The position numbers were made by a program, and so were the translations under genes. Shown here in pieces: positions 10,655 to 23,900 of a stretch of DNA of 64,000 nt. Positions within the stretch are counted from its first letter, which is position 1. Each line of letters opens with the position of its first letter. The notes below the pieces were generated by a model. The model made no database searches. It was given only the letters and a program-made list of their open reading frames with translations, and was not told the DNA's origin. The stretch is taken from NCBI GenBank assembly GCA_023213315.1, contig JAKCPI010016540.1:1-64000 (forward strand), read 5' to 3'. Source of the stretch: Euborellia annulipes (taxonomy: Eukaryota; Arthropoda; Insecta; Dermaptera; Anisolabididae).

Positions 10655-10720
10655 AATTCATGTAGTAATAGGAGAATAAAAAGAGAGAACAGCTAATTAT
10701 ATTTTTGTTTATTTTCCCTC

Positions 10721-10766
10721 AGTGCTGACGTTTCGGTCCTGTTTAGAATCATCTTCAGAGCTATTA
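10721..10766 (-). ncRNA. Hammerhead ribozyme-like motif, core intact
   Basis: On the minus strand: stem I GCU/AGC, CUGAAGA (rc of 10752-10758), stem II GAUUC/GGACC with a UAAACA loop (one A·C mismatch; the partner arm has GGUUC, which pairs fully), GAAA, palindromic ACGU stem III, then cleavage triplet GUC (rc of 10727-10729). All core bases of CUGANGA and GAAA are present; position 7 may be any base. Possibly active only as a dimer because stem III has no loop. Confidence 0.65.
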
Positions 10767-11193
10767 ATACGGAACAATTCACGAAAATTCATACAAATTA
10801 AATGAATATTTACCATTAGGGCTGTCATCGTTAATTTCAATTTTAACATTTCACCTATATCACTATCGTTGGTCTATTTTATATACACTAATATATGTAT
10901 TATATATTAATTAATAAAGCGGAGGGCGAACGAGTCCGTGCAAACTTTACCATTGTAAATAACTCACCTACACCTACTACTATAATATATATTTATTTAT
11001 TTTTTTATTTATAAATATTTAATTTATATATTATATAAATTATATTTAATTTATATATAATATAATTTATATATTATATAAAATATACATATATTAGTTG
11101 TATATAACGTAATAATGACAGCCTTAATGGTAAATATTCATTTAATTTGTATAAATATTCTTAAGAGCATGTAAATTGTTCTGTATTAATTAA

Positions 11194-11240
11194 TAGCTCT
11201 GAAGATGGTTCTAAACAGGGCGGAAAAGTCAGCATTGAGG
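11194..11240 (+). ncRNA. Hammerhead-like motif, partner copy
   Basis: CUGAAGA, stem II GGUUC...GGGCG (last pair broken), GAAA, then AGUC instead of CGUC. Stem I is GCU/AGC. The core is complete but stem III is no longer palindromic. It mirrors 10721-10766. Confidence 0.5.
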
Positions 11241-11290
11241 GAAAATAAACGAAAATATAATTAGCTGCTCTCTCTTTTTATTCTCCTTCA

Positions 11291-11991
11291 ACAGTTTTAA
11301 CAGTCTTTAAGATACCAACTAAATCTTTATCTTAGATTAATTGTAAAAAATTAGTTTTAAGGTTAAACAAATGAGAATATACAGAAAATTTTATAAAAGA
11401 TTAAGAATTTATCTTTAAATTGTAATATGGAAAAATAAGGCTAGTAGTTTGCGCCCCCTGAGTATTTTATTTTTAATACTATATATAATATATAAACTTA
11501 TAAACTAAACAGCCGCTTGTGAAATTACGATTTTTATTTATAGCATGAGAATAGAATATACTTTGAATTTTCTAATTTTATATGTGAACAAACAATTGTA
11601 AAAAATTTAAGTGGCGCCAGAATCGTCCGTATAAAGAGGACACCCTAAAATATACTCTATTTACACACATTTATAATTCTAACAGATAAAATTCTATTGT
11701 CATGTTATAATAATTAGGTATCACAAGTTGTGCTTAAGTTTATAGGTGGGAATTTGGGTTCGACTTTCGCGATTCAGTCATTTTTATAAATTACTGATAA
11801 TTGAAATAATTTGAAAAAATTTTTTTTTATAAAGGAATTGTTAAAATATTTTTTATCTATTTATTAAGAATATAGTTATTGAGGAAAACACTGATTCAGA
11901 TAGTTATTTTATAGTAAAGATATTATCTATATAATCTAATGTTTCCAAAAGGTATATTTAAAAATAGACCTTTATCATCAAGTCTCTTCTT
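11291..11991. other. 3' flank of the glutamate transporter gene
   Basis: AT-rich sequence between the foldback unit and the transporter stop codon, probably its 3' UTR in part. AATAAA-like strings occur, but none can be assigned. No other gene is seen. Confidence 0.4.
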
Positions 11992-14900
11992 TTATGGACG
12001 GAGAGGTTCGGCAGATAAAGAACCTTCTATTAAAATTGTATCCAATTCTTCATGAGTTTCTATAGGCCGAGTTAATGTTGAAAGTAGACCATTTACATTT
12101 TCGTTCTCTTTATTATCCAACCTTGGATCGTTTAATGAAACCTGAAAATGATCTATAATTAAAATACATTCTGATCAATTCAATAAAATTTGTCATGCAT
12201 GAAAATTAAAATAAATAACACCAGCGTTATTCTCTAAACTAAGTTTTAACAGCGACGTTAACATTTTAATTTTTTAGCACCAGGTGTTAACGATCCATAT
12301 TTATTTATTTATTTATTTATTTATTCAATCTCTGCACAACAGCTTTGAAGCCACTTATCGGCAGGTTACAAATAGTCAAATATATTATAACATACATTTT
12401 GGATCAGTCTGTTAGAGAAAGAACCTCCTTTAAAGTTTTAGGTGGTCGGAAGAAAAGGTCCAGTCCACCGTATTCCCTATCATACAAATCACACATCCTA
12501 TATAGGGGTGATCTCTTAAGGAAGTTATTCCTAGGATGCGGTAAATAGAATAGGTCACGACTTGACAGCTACGTTTTCTGCTTGTTCGTGTTTTTGAATA
12601 GCAATTTGAGGCAGGTGTTAAAATTAATTAACGTTGATATCGGATGTTAAAAGTTAACATTTTTGCTTAGAGAATAGACCTGAATATGTAGGATAATGGT
12701 AATTATACTTGTGTTAGTTTTTGGTGGCGATAACCACACCCTTACAGCTCTCTAAACTTTTATATAACTTGACAATGAAATAAAAATGTTCTGTTTTCTT
12801 TACACCATGCATAATTATTAAAATTCTTTTACCGGGTATGACAATGAGCTCTGTTCCTTGGCAAGCTGATCTTTAGAAAGATGTTCTACTACCGCAGCAG
12901 CGTAACAATCTCCAAGCATGTTGTTAGTCGTGCGAATTCGATCCCTAAATATAAAAAAAATAGTTTTAAAAGGACAACAATAAATAAATATATATATAAT
13001 TTTTATTCCCTTCCCATTTCAAGGCCCATTTTTATAAATACAAATAAAAACACAAATTTTTGTCTAAAGTTTTCTAAAAAATCGACTTACTTAAAATGGC
13101 TGTAAAGCCACTTACCATCGAGCTGACTCGTCAGTCCGCCATTTACTTAATTATGAAGAAATTAATTATTTTATAATTAAAAAATGTATAATCACTATTA
13201 TTAAATAAATTTTATATGGAATATAAATCAAAGAGATAAAACAAACTAAACAGATGAAGAAAACTTAATTTAAATAGAAAAATGTTCTACTGAGTGGCAG
13301 TGGCGCAACTAGAAGGGAAAAATGTTTCTTGGACATGTGGCCGAGGGTGAAATATATATGGCCTTTAGAGTCCAGTGCAGGATAGTTTAGGGGTAGAACA
13401 TTAGACTAAAGAGCCCACGAGTTCTAGTCCCTGAGTCAATGAATCTACCTGCAAAGCCTTCTACTTAATGCAATCATAACCTCGCCAGAGACAAATTCTG
13501 GTTGCGCCACTGATAAGTGGCAACTGAAAGAAGAACCATTCCACCTTCAGTAGAGAAAAATCTAATAATAAATAAATAAAAATAAGTATATTTTTAATGA
13601 GAAAATTAAAACTATTTTATTTCTTTTATTATTTCGAAAATACTTACACAAACCAATCAACGGCGAAAAGAAGAGAAACATCATGAGTTGGAGCATGAAT
13701 TGTAGCAAGGACCATAAAAATAAGGACCAGAGCAGCACTTGGAACACTAGCTGAAGAAAAACTTGCAGCTGTAGATGCTAGCCTAAAAAAAATGGATAAA
13801 AATACATAATAAACCACTAAATGGCCTCAGTAGCCGACTGGGAAAATTATAAAATAATTTACAAAATCATTCCCCCTTTCCTTACCAAATTAATCGTCTC
13901 TAAATCATTTTCAATATAAATTCTTGGAAAATAAATGAATCTTAGAATTTTTGTTTAATAATGTGAGATAGGCCACTTGAGAATGTGCGTTTAATTACGC
14001 AAGTTTTTTATTTTCTCTTACTTATATATGTATTTATGGAGAGAGAAAGTATTGGATTCATGTCAGAAATTCGATGTCGAGATTTTGATGGATATACACG
14101 TGTTGGGGTCCCCTGATTCCAAAAAAGCGGTTTTCGCCTGTCTGTGTTCAATTTATAGCAAGAAGGAGATTGAAATTTTATATTTAAATTAGGCACCCTC
14201 CTGAGACGTGAAAATAAGCTTTTAAACAAAATCGATTAAAAAGTACTAGTACTTTACTGATGCACTTTTTCAATTTTTTTGCGAATTTCTCAAAATTCGC
14301 TCTAACGATTTTGATTAAAATTCAAAAATCAATTATTTTTTAGATTCTTTTTAAAATGAATATTCTAATTTTGGTCTTAAAATTGTTTGAAGGCTACTTT
14401 ACTCTTGTACTTCATAGTAAAGATAGGAGAAATGGTTGCAATGGTAACAAAATATAAATATTTTCCCATGTTTATAAATTTTACATCTTGAATTTTAATA
14501 TTTTAGCGGAAACTAAATACAATATTTTCAAAAACACCTCTTAATATTTCATATTAAATATGATTTATGACGTTTATCCAATGTTAAAAAAAAATAATAT
14601 GAGAGATAAGACATTATCTTGTTTTTAATTAAAATAGACTCACCAGACTGTGATAATTTCGCCAAGGCCCATTTGGATGTCATTCATCTGAGCGATAAAG
14701 ATAGTGGCAACAGCGACAAAAAGAGCTGTACCGTCCATGTTAATGGTGCAACCAATTGGCAAAACGAATCGGGATACTCGAGGGTCCACGCGAAGACGAC
14801 CATCCATGCATCGAAACGTCACAGGAAGAGTCGCAGCCCTGTACAAACATTTTCCTTAGTTATCTGAAAATGTAATTCCTTGAACCTGACAATGATATTT

Positions 14901-17900
14901 CCTTCTGTTAATCAAAATGAAATATCTCTGTCTGAGCTTAAGGGGCTTCAGGAGGGAACATTGAATCTTTAGTTCAAAACTGCTGAGGCAATTTAAAGTG
15001 TTTTTTTAAATGATTTAAATTTGATATCATTAATATCCAACCTATAAAGATCAACGAAAATTAAACAAAACTTGAGATTAAATATAGCCCTGCCATCTGT
15101 TGGCAAATTTTCGTAATAGTTGGACTTTTTGGCTAACTTTTTAAGACCCCTAACGCCATCTTATCGGCAAAAACATGCAAACAGCTTGCCTCCTGAAGAG
15201 CCTTAAATATAAAATTTATGAATTTTCTGATGTATAATTTTAAAAACAGTAGATAAATAATAAAATAAAATATGGGAAAATATATAATTTAAGAAAAAAT
15301 ACAAACCAAAAGTATCAAATTTTCTCAATTATAAAAGTGAAATGTGAACTCACGTTGATGCAGTAGCGAAAGCAGTTAGTATTGGCTGAATTAATCCTAT
15401 ATAGAATTTATATGGATTTCGGCGAATGATGACGAAATAAATTAATTGCAATATAAATAATTGATATATGAAGACACCAAGGGCTACGGTGAATATAAAC
15501 CAGCCTAGTTGTTGGGCCACGAGTGAAAGGTTGACCACGGAGAGTACTTTGCCAGCAATGACACTCGCTACGCCAATCGGAGTCATCCTGACACATAGGC
15601 AATACATTCAATTGCAAATCATGTCTATGACTATATAATATATAGAAGTATGATATATATAATAATTAAAATATATGAGTGATTCTAAATGAAATAAATG
15701 AAAGAGTCACACAGGGGTCCACCGCAATATATTGATCTTAAAATTGAAATTTCATAAAATACTAGCTGTTTAAATAAGGAATGTTGATGTTTTTTCATTT
15801 TTACTAGAATTACCCCAATCTCAACATTTAACATCAATAAATTGAATCTCAAAAAATGCATGCTCATAAATTATTGTGTTAAGACCGCATTTGTCGGCCC
15901 ATCCAAATATGAAGAATCTTCGCGGATCTCTAGAATTTGTTGAGAATTACTAGAGATCTGCTGAGAGTATTGTCTTATGGGATACCATGTTTCCAATTAT
16001 TTCTGGCGGTAGTTGTGTGGTCACTAAAAAAACTCCCACACATTATTGTCATATAATCTTTAATTTCATTCTTGAATCAATGAGAATTATGAGAAACTCT
16101 TAATATGAAAATTTAAAAACTTCCACTTACCACATAACACCTGTAACCATTTTCATGACTACTTCATCAACTATTGTAAAAAATTCGACTACAACTTTGG
16201 CTTTGGTTCCCATAGTTCCTAACACAGTACCAAAAACGAAACAAAATACTATAATTCCAAGTGTATTGGTCCCTTCCCTAAAAAAGACCATAATTTACAA
16301 ATTAATAAAAAAATAATAAATATGATATTTCTTGGGATTAATCGTAGTTTATTTTAGTAATTAATAATATAAAAATAATATTATAATATAATACAAGGTT
16401 TCGGCCTTATTAAGCTACAGTAGATGCAGAAATAGAAGCCGAAACGGTATATACATGTTCTGGAAGGTTTATATATATATATTGAATCGTCGATGTAGAG
16501 TGAGGATGATAAATTCAAAAATAGAAGGCTATTTTTTTCGGCAGGATTGGATGTAAAAAACAATTGTATTTTTTAATGCGTTTTATTTGACCTTATATTT
16601 CAAAGGCACCGGAGGCTCTAATTCATCAGAGGTTTTAACTGGTTCATAAACTCCAAAACGTTATACATTCACAACCAAGATAACATTTTTCTTCAAATAA
16701 ATCATCATCACTCAAAGAGTGCTTGCTTATTAATATATAAAAGCAATCACTCTTTATATATATATTATATATATATATATATACAGTATATAGGCAAGCA
16801 CTCTTTGAGTGATGATGATTTTGTTTGAAGAAAAATCTTGGCTGTGAATGTATAACGTTTTGGAGTGAATGTGTTAAAACCTCTGATGACCTCCAGTGTC
16901 TTCGAAATATAAGGTCAAATAAAACTCAACGAAAAATACACTTGTTTTTTTCATCCAACCCTGCAGAAAAAATAGCCTCTATATTTATAAATATATATTA
17001 TATAGTTGCGTTGTACGGTTATGAATTTAAACTTTAAATAATTGAAATAAAATCATTTATAACAATAATAGTGAATGTGCTATCAGGTCAAACGGACTAT
17101 AATATCAATAATATACCTTGAATATATTATATAGCTCTATTTCTGTTGCCATTATCAATTTGAGGTAAGATGATTGAGGAAAGCAAACAGAATTTTATTT
17201 GTGAAAATATTTATTTAATCTATAGCGATCGATTTCGTCACATGGACATCGACAGGCCAGCGTTATTAAAGTATAATACATAGTCTATATATTTATCAAT
17301 TGATGGAATTTTGATCATAGCATAAAAATTAAATTGTAAGCAAATTAGATCGATACAAATCAAGAGTAGAGAAATATTTCTCTATTTCGCTTACAATTTT
17401 ATTTTTATGCTATGATCAAAATTCCATCAAATGATAAATATGTATTATACTTTAATAACGCTGACCTGAGGATGTCCATGTGACGAAATCGATCACCTAT
17501 AGATTGAATAAATATTTTTAAAAATAAAATTCTGTTTGCTTTCCTCAATCATCTTAGCTCAAATCAATAATATAGTCCAAGCTTTTGGAAGATGGAGAAG
17601 GAAGTCTTAGTAATAAAATTTGTCTAGGAAGGGTTGCGGGAGCAGAGTCTGGCAGCCAGTTTTTTTTCTTTGGTCTCGATAGAGACCATCTTCAGAGCCC
17701 AATAAGTGTCAAGGATTAGGTCCAGAAGATGGCCTCTATCTAGACAGAAACGTCGGCCCAATAAAATATTTAAAGAAAAAATTTAGCTGCCAGTCTCTGC
17801 TCCTGCAACCCTTCCTTGATACAACTCAACAGCCACAACTACAATAATATAATAAATAGCATTAAATGAAAAGGGAAAAAATTAACCAGTCTTTCTTCAT

Positions 17901-20900
17901 TCAGTATGATCTTTTTGAAAGAAGTCATAACAATAAATATTATCAGAGACTCGAGATTCATGTTTGTGTGTGTGTGTGAATTGTTTTCATAATTCATCAC
18001 ACTTAAGACCCATGCGCAGGCGAGACTTGTCTCTGATAATTTTTATTATTTTTATGATAACCTCTTTCAGAAAGATCATAATTGAACTTGGGATTGTGTC
18101 TGGCTTGGGTAATTTCTCCCTCTTTATTTGCTAGTATTGAACATCCAGCTATAGCATCTATAATAAATTTATATTTTATTAAGCGAATTTATAAGAAATA
18201 AAATCTAAAAGTAATTTTAGAAATTTGTTAAAAAATACATTTTCTGGTAACTTTTTCAAATATATATATATGTGAAGATAACATATCGGGTTAAGTCGCA
18301 TTGGTTGTTGAGTTGAAAGATAAATGATAACGCTGGAGGTATTTTCAGACCAAATTTATTCCATTATAAAGTCGACGTTTCGAGAGACTAAACGCCTCCC
18401 TTCATCAGAACTAATGTGGTTGTTAATAAATTAACCCCCACTGGTTTCGTCATGCGAGAATGAAAATTATAGGCCAAATTCGTCTGCTGGTGGAGTTCTC
18501 GCTTTGTAAATAAATGGCTTTCTACAAACCAGCAGTCGAATTTTGCCTATCATTTTCATTCTCCCATGACGAAACTAGTGGGAGTTAATTTATTAATAAC
18601 TACATTAGTCTTGATGAAGGGAGGCGTTTAGTCGTCTATATAGTGGAATAAATTAGGCCTGAAAATACCTCCAGCGTCATCATTTATCTTTCAACTGTCT
18701 ACACCAGGCTTTCCCAATCATCGTTTATCATCACTTGGTTGTTGAGATTTACAGCTCTTCTTTTGCCCATTTTCAAGACTGTAAGATGGTTTATTTTGAG
18801 ATTGGCAGTCTTGCTGGTTTCAGGTTTTGTCAGTGGATGTTTCAGAGACCAGCTATCATCTCGATCCGAGAAGTAAGCAGAGACCTAGGACTCAAAACAA
18901 CCATCTAATCAATCACTTCTCCAAACTCAAAGGCAAATACAAGCCTGGGAAACATCCACTGACCAAACCTGGAGACCAACAAGACTGCGACGCCAAAAAC
19001 AAACCACCTCCACCATTATTTCTTAACCGTACACTCTACAAAAGGAGAGCCAAAAATTCGAGTAAATCTCAACAACCAGATGGGGATACCTTTCAGAGCA
19101 TATATATTAATATTATTAAAAATTTCATTTTTCCTAAAGGAAAAAACTTAAAACACTATCTATATATAAAAACAAATTGCTTTTGGAGAAATTAACAATT
19201 AGTCCTAAAGAACAAGGAGACGGTGCTCACAGGTTGCCTTCAAAAGCAATTTATATAAACCAATAAAAAATAAAAAATAACAATTTATGCGAAAGTTTAT
19301 ATTTACCTATATTCTATACTGCGAACTAATTGAATAGCGACGTGGTTTGCAGCTGCCAGAGAAACGGAACCATTTGAGGAATGAATGCGTTTTTCTACGT
19401 AGACTGTGTGAGCCTAAAATAAAATAATATAATTATTGTTAAGAAAAAAATTCAACACAAATTGACTATTAAATTTATAATATATATATATATATTAGCG
19501 TGGGCCGAAAAAACTAATTTTTTATTTTAAAGTTGTATAATAGCGCGGAAAAGTTGCGAATTATATAGACAAAAATAAGAAGAGTTATCAAAACCGATTG
19601 GTATCTTCGGCTCGCGCGTAGGGCCTAAAGTTTGACAAAATATGAAAAAACTTCATTTTTGCGATTATTTTTTTTTATTTTTGAATTCACACCATAATAA
19701 AACACAAAAAAATGTATATTAAAGATATAAAAAAAATCTCGTAAAAATGTAGCTTTTTCATTATTTTGGCTAATTTGGGGGCTTATACGTGTTCGGAAAA
19801 TATCATATGATCTAAACCAAATTAAAACATAATGTTTTTAGGCTCTTTTTGAAGACGTTACAAACTATTACATTACGAAAACATCTAATTCCAAATTTAA
19901 AAAAAAATAATCTCAAAAATGAAGTTTTTTTTTTCATATTTTGTCAAACTTTAGTCCTATGCGCGACCGGAAAATGTCATCCGATTTTGATAATTTTTTT
20001 TGTCTATTTAATTCGCAACTTTTCCGCGCTATTACAACTTCAAAATAAAAAAATGAGTTTTTTGCGGCCCACCCTAATATATATATATAATATCAAAATT
20101 AATATAAATTTTCTCAAGTTAATTTCTAAAGCAACCCGCCTCCGGCCTTGGTAGTTAAAAACAACACCCCAATTAACGCCCTTTATGTTTATAACATGGT
20201 CCAAGCTTCCACACAGTTAATTAAAGGAAAATCATCATTAGCTTTTAGAGATTATCTGACACACTCTTTAAGTCCAAATATATAAAACCACTAAATCCCT
20301 CCCCTAATTAGATCTCCGATCATTCAATTTATGAGTCTAATTTAAACCCAACTTTAAATGTTTGAATAAAACTCAAAACATGAATTTCCACTAAAATCCG
20401 GGCTTCGAATTTTTTTGGAGCCTCAAGACTGCATTCTTTTTTGGGACATTTGTATAATAAATGTTAATTATATAAAACTTATAATTAGTTTAAACTTTTA
20501 TTAGATAAAACTTATCTCATTTAAAGTTATATTTAGAAAGTTATTGATTTATCATAAGCAAAAACTATAAATAGACTCCAGAATGATTCAAATATTTTTT
20601 TATGTGACTAAGAGTCAAAAATCATTATAAATTTTTTGTTATATAATTAAAATGATTAACTTGAATAAAAACAAGTTTTTTTACTGGATCTTTATAAGCT
20701 AGGGATAGAGTTCAAGCTAAGTCCAAAAATCCCAATTTAGTTGGAGAATATTTAAGAAAACTTACTTGTTGAAAGGCAGCTTTGAATAAATTATCCGGGA
20801 TTATATTCCTGCAAAATATAAAGGAGACATATGATGAGTTTTGGAGGGACGGTGCACGGGGTTAATGTCCACCTTCCAAGATCGAGAAGCCCATCTAGAA

Positions 20901-23900
20901 TGCGAGGCTCGGGTGTGTTCTTGTCTTCGAAGTTTGAATGATGTCCCAAGTTTACTCCAGGATGTAATATAAGTACCAAGGTGGTCCCAAGTGCGGCATT
21001 CGCCAAAGAGGTGCATGCGAAGAAAGCAAGAGTGCGAGCAGCTATGCGACCGTTCATTGTCGCGTTTAATCGGGCGCATCCTGCAGAAATAAATGATAAA
21101 AACGATTATAAAGTTAGAAATCAATAAAATTCCTATTTTTAAAATAATTTATTCTAAATCACTAAAATCATTTTCTTCTCAAGATCAATAAAGGGTTCTA
21201 AAAAGGAGAGACAACACCCAGACCACTGTAATAGAGAAGCCCCCTTAAAAAAAGGATAGAATTTCCGCCTCTTGAAAGATCGTAGAAAAAAAATAAGTAA
21301 GGTTCAGCAAAAAAAGAAGCTATTTACAATTACTCCTCTACTTTAAGGAAAAAAATCTGGTGTTATTTATATTTTGTTACCATGGCAACCATTTCTCCTA
21401 TCTTTCCTTTGAAGAGAAAGTAAAAAGAATTGAAAAAAGTACACTATTTATTTGTAGGGGGAGGGAAGGGTAAATTGCATAAAGTTCGAAGACTTATGAT
21501 GACAAAAGGACAAAAGTAGCCAGTAAGATATTAGTATCTCAAAGAAATTGTAATCTCTCTACCAAGTCAACTCCCAAAAAAATCGAATCTGCCCTCCTCC
21601 TTTCACTTACAGCAACATTTTTGAGAACTCGCTTTCAGTTCTTGGAGTGTCAATTTTTTAGTTCGTCAAATCCACTGATAGAAAGCTTGTAATTCTCTTC
21701 CGATCCAAACGGTATTTTTGTCCTCATCATCTCCTAACCCTCTTCAAAGTCCAGATTCGACATTTCCTTCTCAATTAGTTTTTGCTTTGAGAAATTAAAT
21801 TTTTTCAGTTTTAATTTCTTATATTTTTTATAATATCCTTTAAATCTATTTCATAATGAACAATTTTATTGTTAATTATTAATGGATTAATTAATTTTTA
21901 TAAAAATATATATATTATTTAAGAATATACATATTCATCAGAATTTTGAATCTGACTGACAGCTGACTGAAAAGAAATCTGATTGAGATTTTAGTGCGGG
22001 AAAATACAAAATCAATTTGCTTTTATTAATTTGTTAAATAAAAATGTAAAAAAATTTATAAATACATTTTAAATATTTTATATTATAATTTTTTGGATAA
22101 TCTAATTTGCTCATGATTTTTTTGATCATGATCCTTTGATCTTTGATTTATATATATACTCTCTGATCTCAACTTGTGCAACTTTGTGATTCGTGCTTAT
22201 GTCGCGCCAAAATTTTTTTTGTTACCGCCAAAATTTTTTTACCTCCTGACATATGCACACATGATAGGGACCTAGATAAATATATATATATATATTTTAA
22301 ACATGTAATGTACCCTTTTGCTCAACAGATTTTAAAACAAAGTTATTTGGCATGTTCATTTTTTCTCTTCTCTTAGTTCCACAATGAATAAGTCAAGTTG
22401 TTTATCCGTCCTCTGTGAAGGATCCCGTCGGAGAGGTATGGATCTTTTTAAATTTTAAAATAACTTGCAGAGGTTGACCTAATCTGTCTCAGTCTCTTGC
22501 AGTATTTGATTATTTTACTATTTTAGTGCTAATTATTTTAAAATGTCCATCTTCTAGGCAGTTAGAAACAGAAATTGTAAAAACAGCAGATAAGCAAGTT
22601 TTAGGTATCAGCAAGAATTCATCATAAACTTAACGATATAGATAAGGTATTTGCCATTTTCATGCACAACATTATTCTTACATATCTACATTTATTAATA
22701 TTTCCATTCAATCCATGATTCAATTCCCATATCCTCGTAAAGTAAATGCACCAATAAATAACATCTTAATTTCTTTTTTTCATCATCTTTTATAAACTTA
22801 AATTGTCAATCACTCCACAAAAATCATTGTTTTCTTATATTCCCTAATGATACCTTTATAAGCTAGTTGAATTGTTTTACATTTCTGGTTGATATATAGT
22901 CGACTCTCTATAATTCGAAATCCAAGGGGCAGCAAGAAAAATTCCAATTATCTAAATTTTGAATTATCAAGAGAAGAGAAAAGAAATTCACATTAAGAGT
23001 TTTTATAATATTTTTCAAAATATGTATGAAATAAATAGCTGGCTAATAGCCTCAAGTAAAAAAGTAATGAAAACGACAAAAAAATTACATATAGACTGCA
23101 TATTAATATTAACATTGCAATAACCACTTTACAAGGGCGAGATAATTTTTTTTACGGGCACAATATGGGAGACTTTTGCCTTGCACTCATCGTGACAAAG
23201 AAAAGAGAATTAGGAAGTTTACCTGGGCTTTCAGATAAACATTACTCGGAAAATGAGAAGTAAACATTGATAGGGAAAAATGAGAATTATAAAGAGAGTA
23301 AGTGGCTAGTTCGAATTTTATTATAGAACGTTCTCTCCCCTCTTGTTACGAAAAGCATTTCGAGTTATCTCAATCTAAATATACAGCAATTTTTCAATTT
23401 ACCGAAGTTTACAGCTGATGAGTTCGAATTATCGAAAAATTCGAATTATTGAGAGTCGACTGTAGTAAGAAATATTTTTTTTTAATAGAAAATCGGCACC
23501 TAAAGATGACAATAAAAATTTTGGGGAAGCTAATGATCCTAAAGTGACAAAAATTGTCATCTCTAGGTGCGCTATTCTTATATGTTCACACTTTAAAATT
23601 CAACGGCTAATTTTTTTTTTTGTTTGTTTACTCGAATAGGACCATGCTTTCTTTTTGAAATTTCTTATTTACCGACTGACTGGAACCTCAAGAAATAGAA
23701 TTAGATGTACTAACAATAAAACATGACTAGGAGAAGCAAACTACTGATCATCTAGCTACAAATTAAGAAATTTTTTTTATCATTGTTGTGAGTATTTATT
23801 AATTTTGTTTTTTTTTCAGCTAAATGTGTTCAAAATTCTAATGGGTTTATTTTAGTTTACTGTGTTTTGTATAAGTAATTCCCTGTGCTTAATTATATCT

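Larger units (their letters stand above)
10655..11290. mobile_element. Hammerhead-bearing foldback unit (10.7-11.3 kb)
   Basis: Arms 10655-10880 and about 11085-11290 are inverted copies: AGGAGAATAAAAAGAGAGAAC at the left and its complement at the right, also AAATTAAATGAATATTTACC. Each arm has a hammerhead-like motif, minus strand on the left and plus strand on the right. The centre is AT-rich. It is the same family as the half-unit at 40.8-41.0 kb. Confidence 0.7.
16380..17040. mobile_element. Hammerhead-bearing foldback unit (16.4-17.0 kb)
   Basis: Outer arms with AATAGAAGGCTATTTTTTTCGGCAGG / CCTGCAGAAAAAATAGCCTCTA and inner arms with ACTCAAAGAGTGCTTGC / GGCAAGCACTCTTTGAGTG are inverted. 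Each arm has a hammerhead-like core with CTGATGA. The centre is (TA)n. It lies in an intron of the transporter gene. Confidence 0.65.
17160..17575. mobile_element. Hammerhead-like foldback unit (17.2-17.6 kb)
   Basis: Arms 17165-17340 and 17390-17570 are strongly matching inverted copies, for example GAGGAAAGCAAACAGAATTTTA and its complement, also ATCATAGCATAAAAATAAAAT-type ends. Both arms hold the AUCGAU-type hammerhead-like motif. Confidence 0.7.
17560..17830. mobile_element. Hammerhead-bearing foldback unit (17.6-17.8 kb)
   Basis: GGAAGGGTTGCGGGAGCAGAG (left) and its complement CTCTGCTCCTGCAACCCTTCC (right) frame a compact inverted repeat. Motifs on the minus strand (17660-17702) and plus strand (17716-17760) are hammerhead-like. 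Confidence 0.65.
18285..18710. mobile_element. Hammerhead-bearing foldback unit (18.3-18.7 kb)
   Basis: Arms 18300-18490 and 18525-18705 are inverted copies (AAAGATAAATGATAACGCTGG at the left, CCAGCGTCATCATTTATCTTT at the right). The left arm carries the best hammerhead of the window on the minus strand. The outer end ACATATCGGGTTAAGTCGC matches the outer end of the PLE pseudo-LTR at 78-91, linking these foldbacks to PLEs. Confidence 0.75.

Noticed and set aside
13097..13145. Possible extra exon of the transporter with a GGTAAGTGG donor
   Set aside because: Joining 13648 directly to 12944 gives VDRIRTTNN, the exact TM8 sequence expected; adding this piece would break it.
14619..14867. Plus-strand frame of 82 codons
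   Set aside because: It is antisense to the transporter exon at 14644-14838 and has no features of its own.
17960..17980. CRISPR-like or minisatellite repeat
   Set aside because: Only a short TG run; no spaced direct repeats of constant length are present anywhere in the window.
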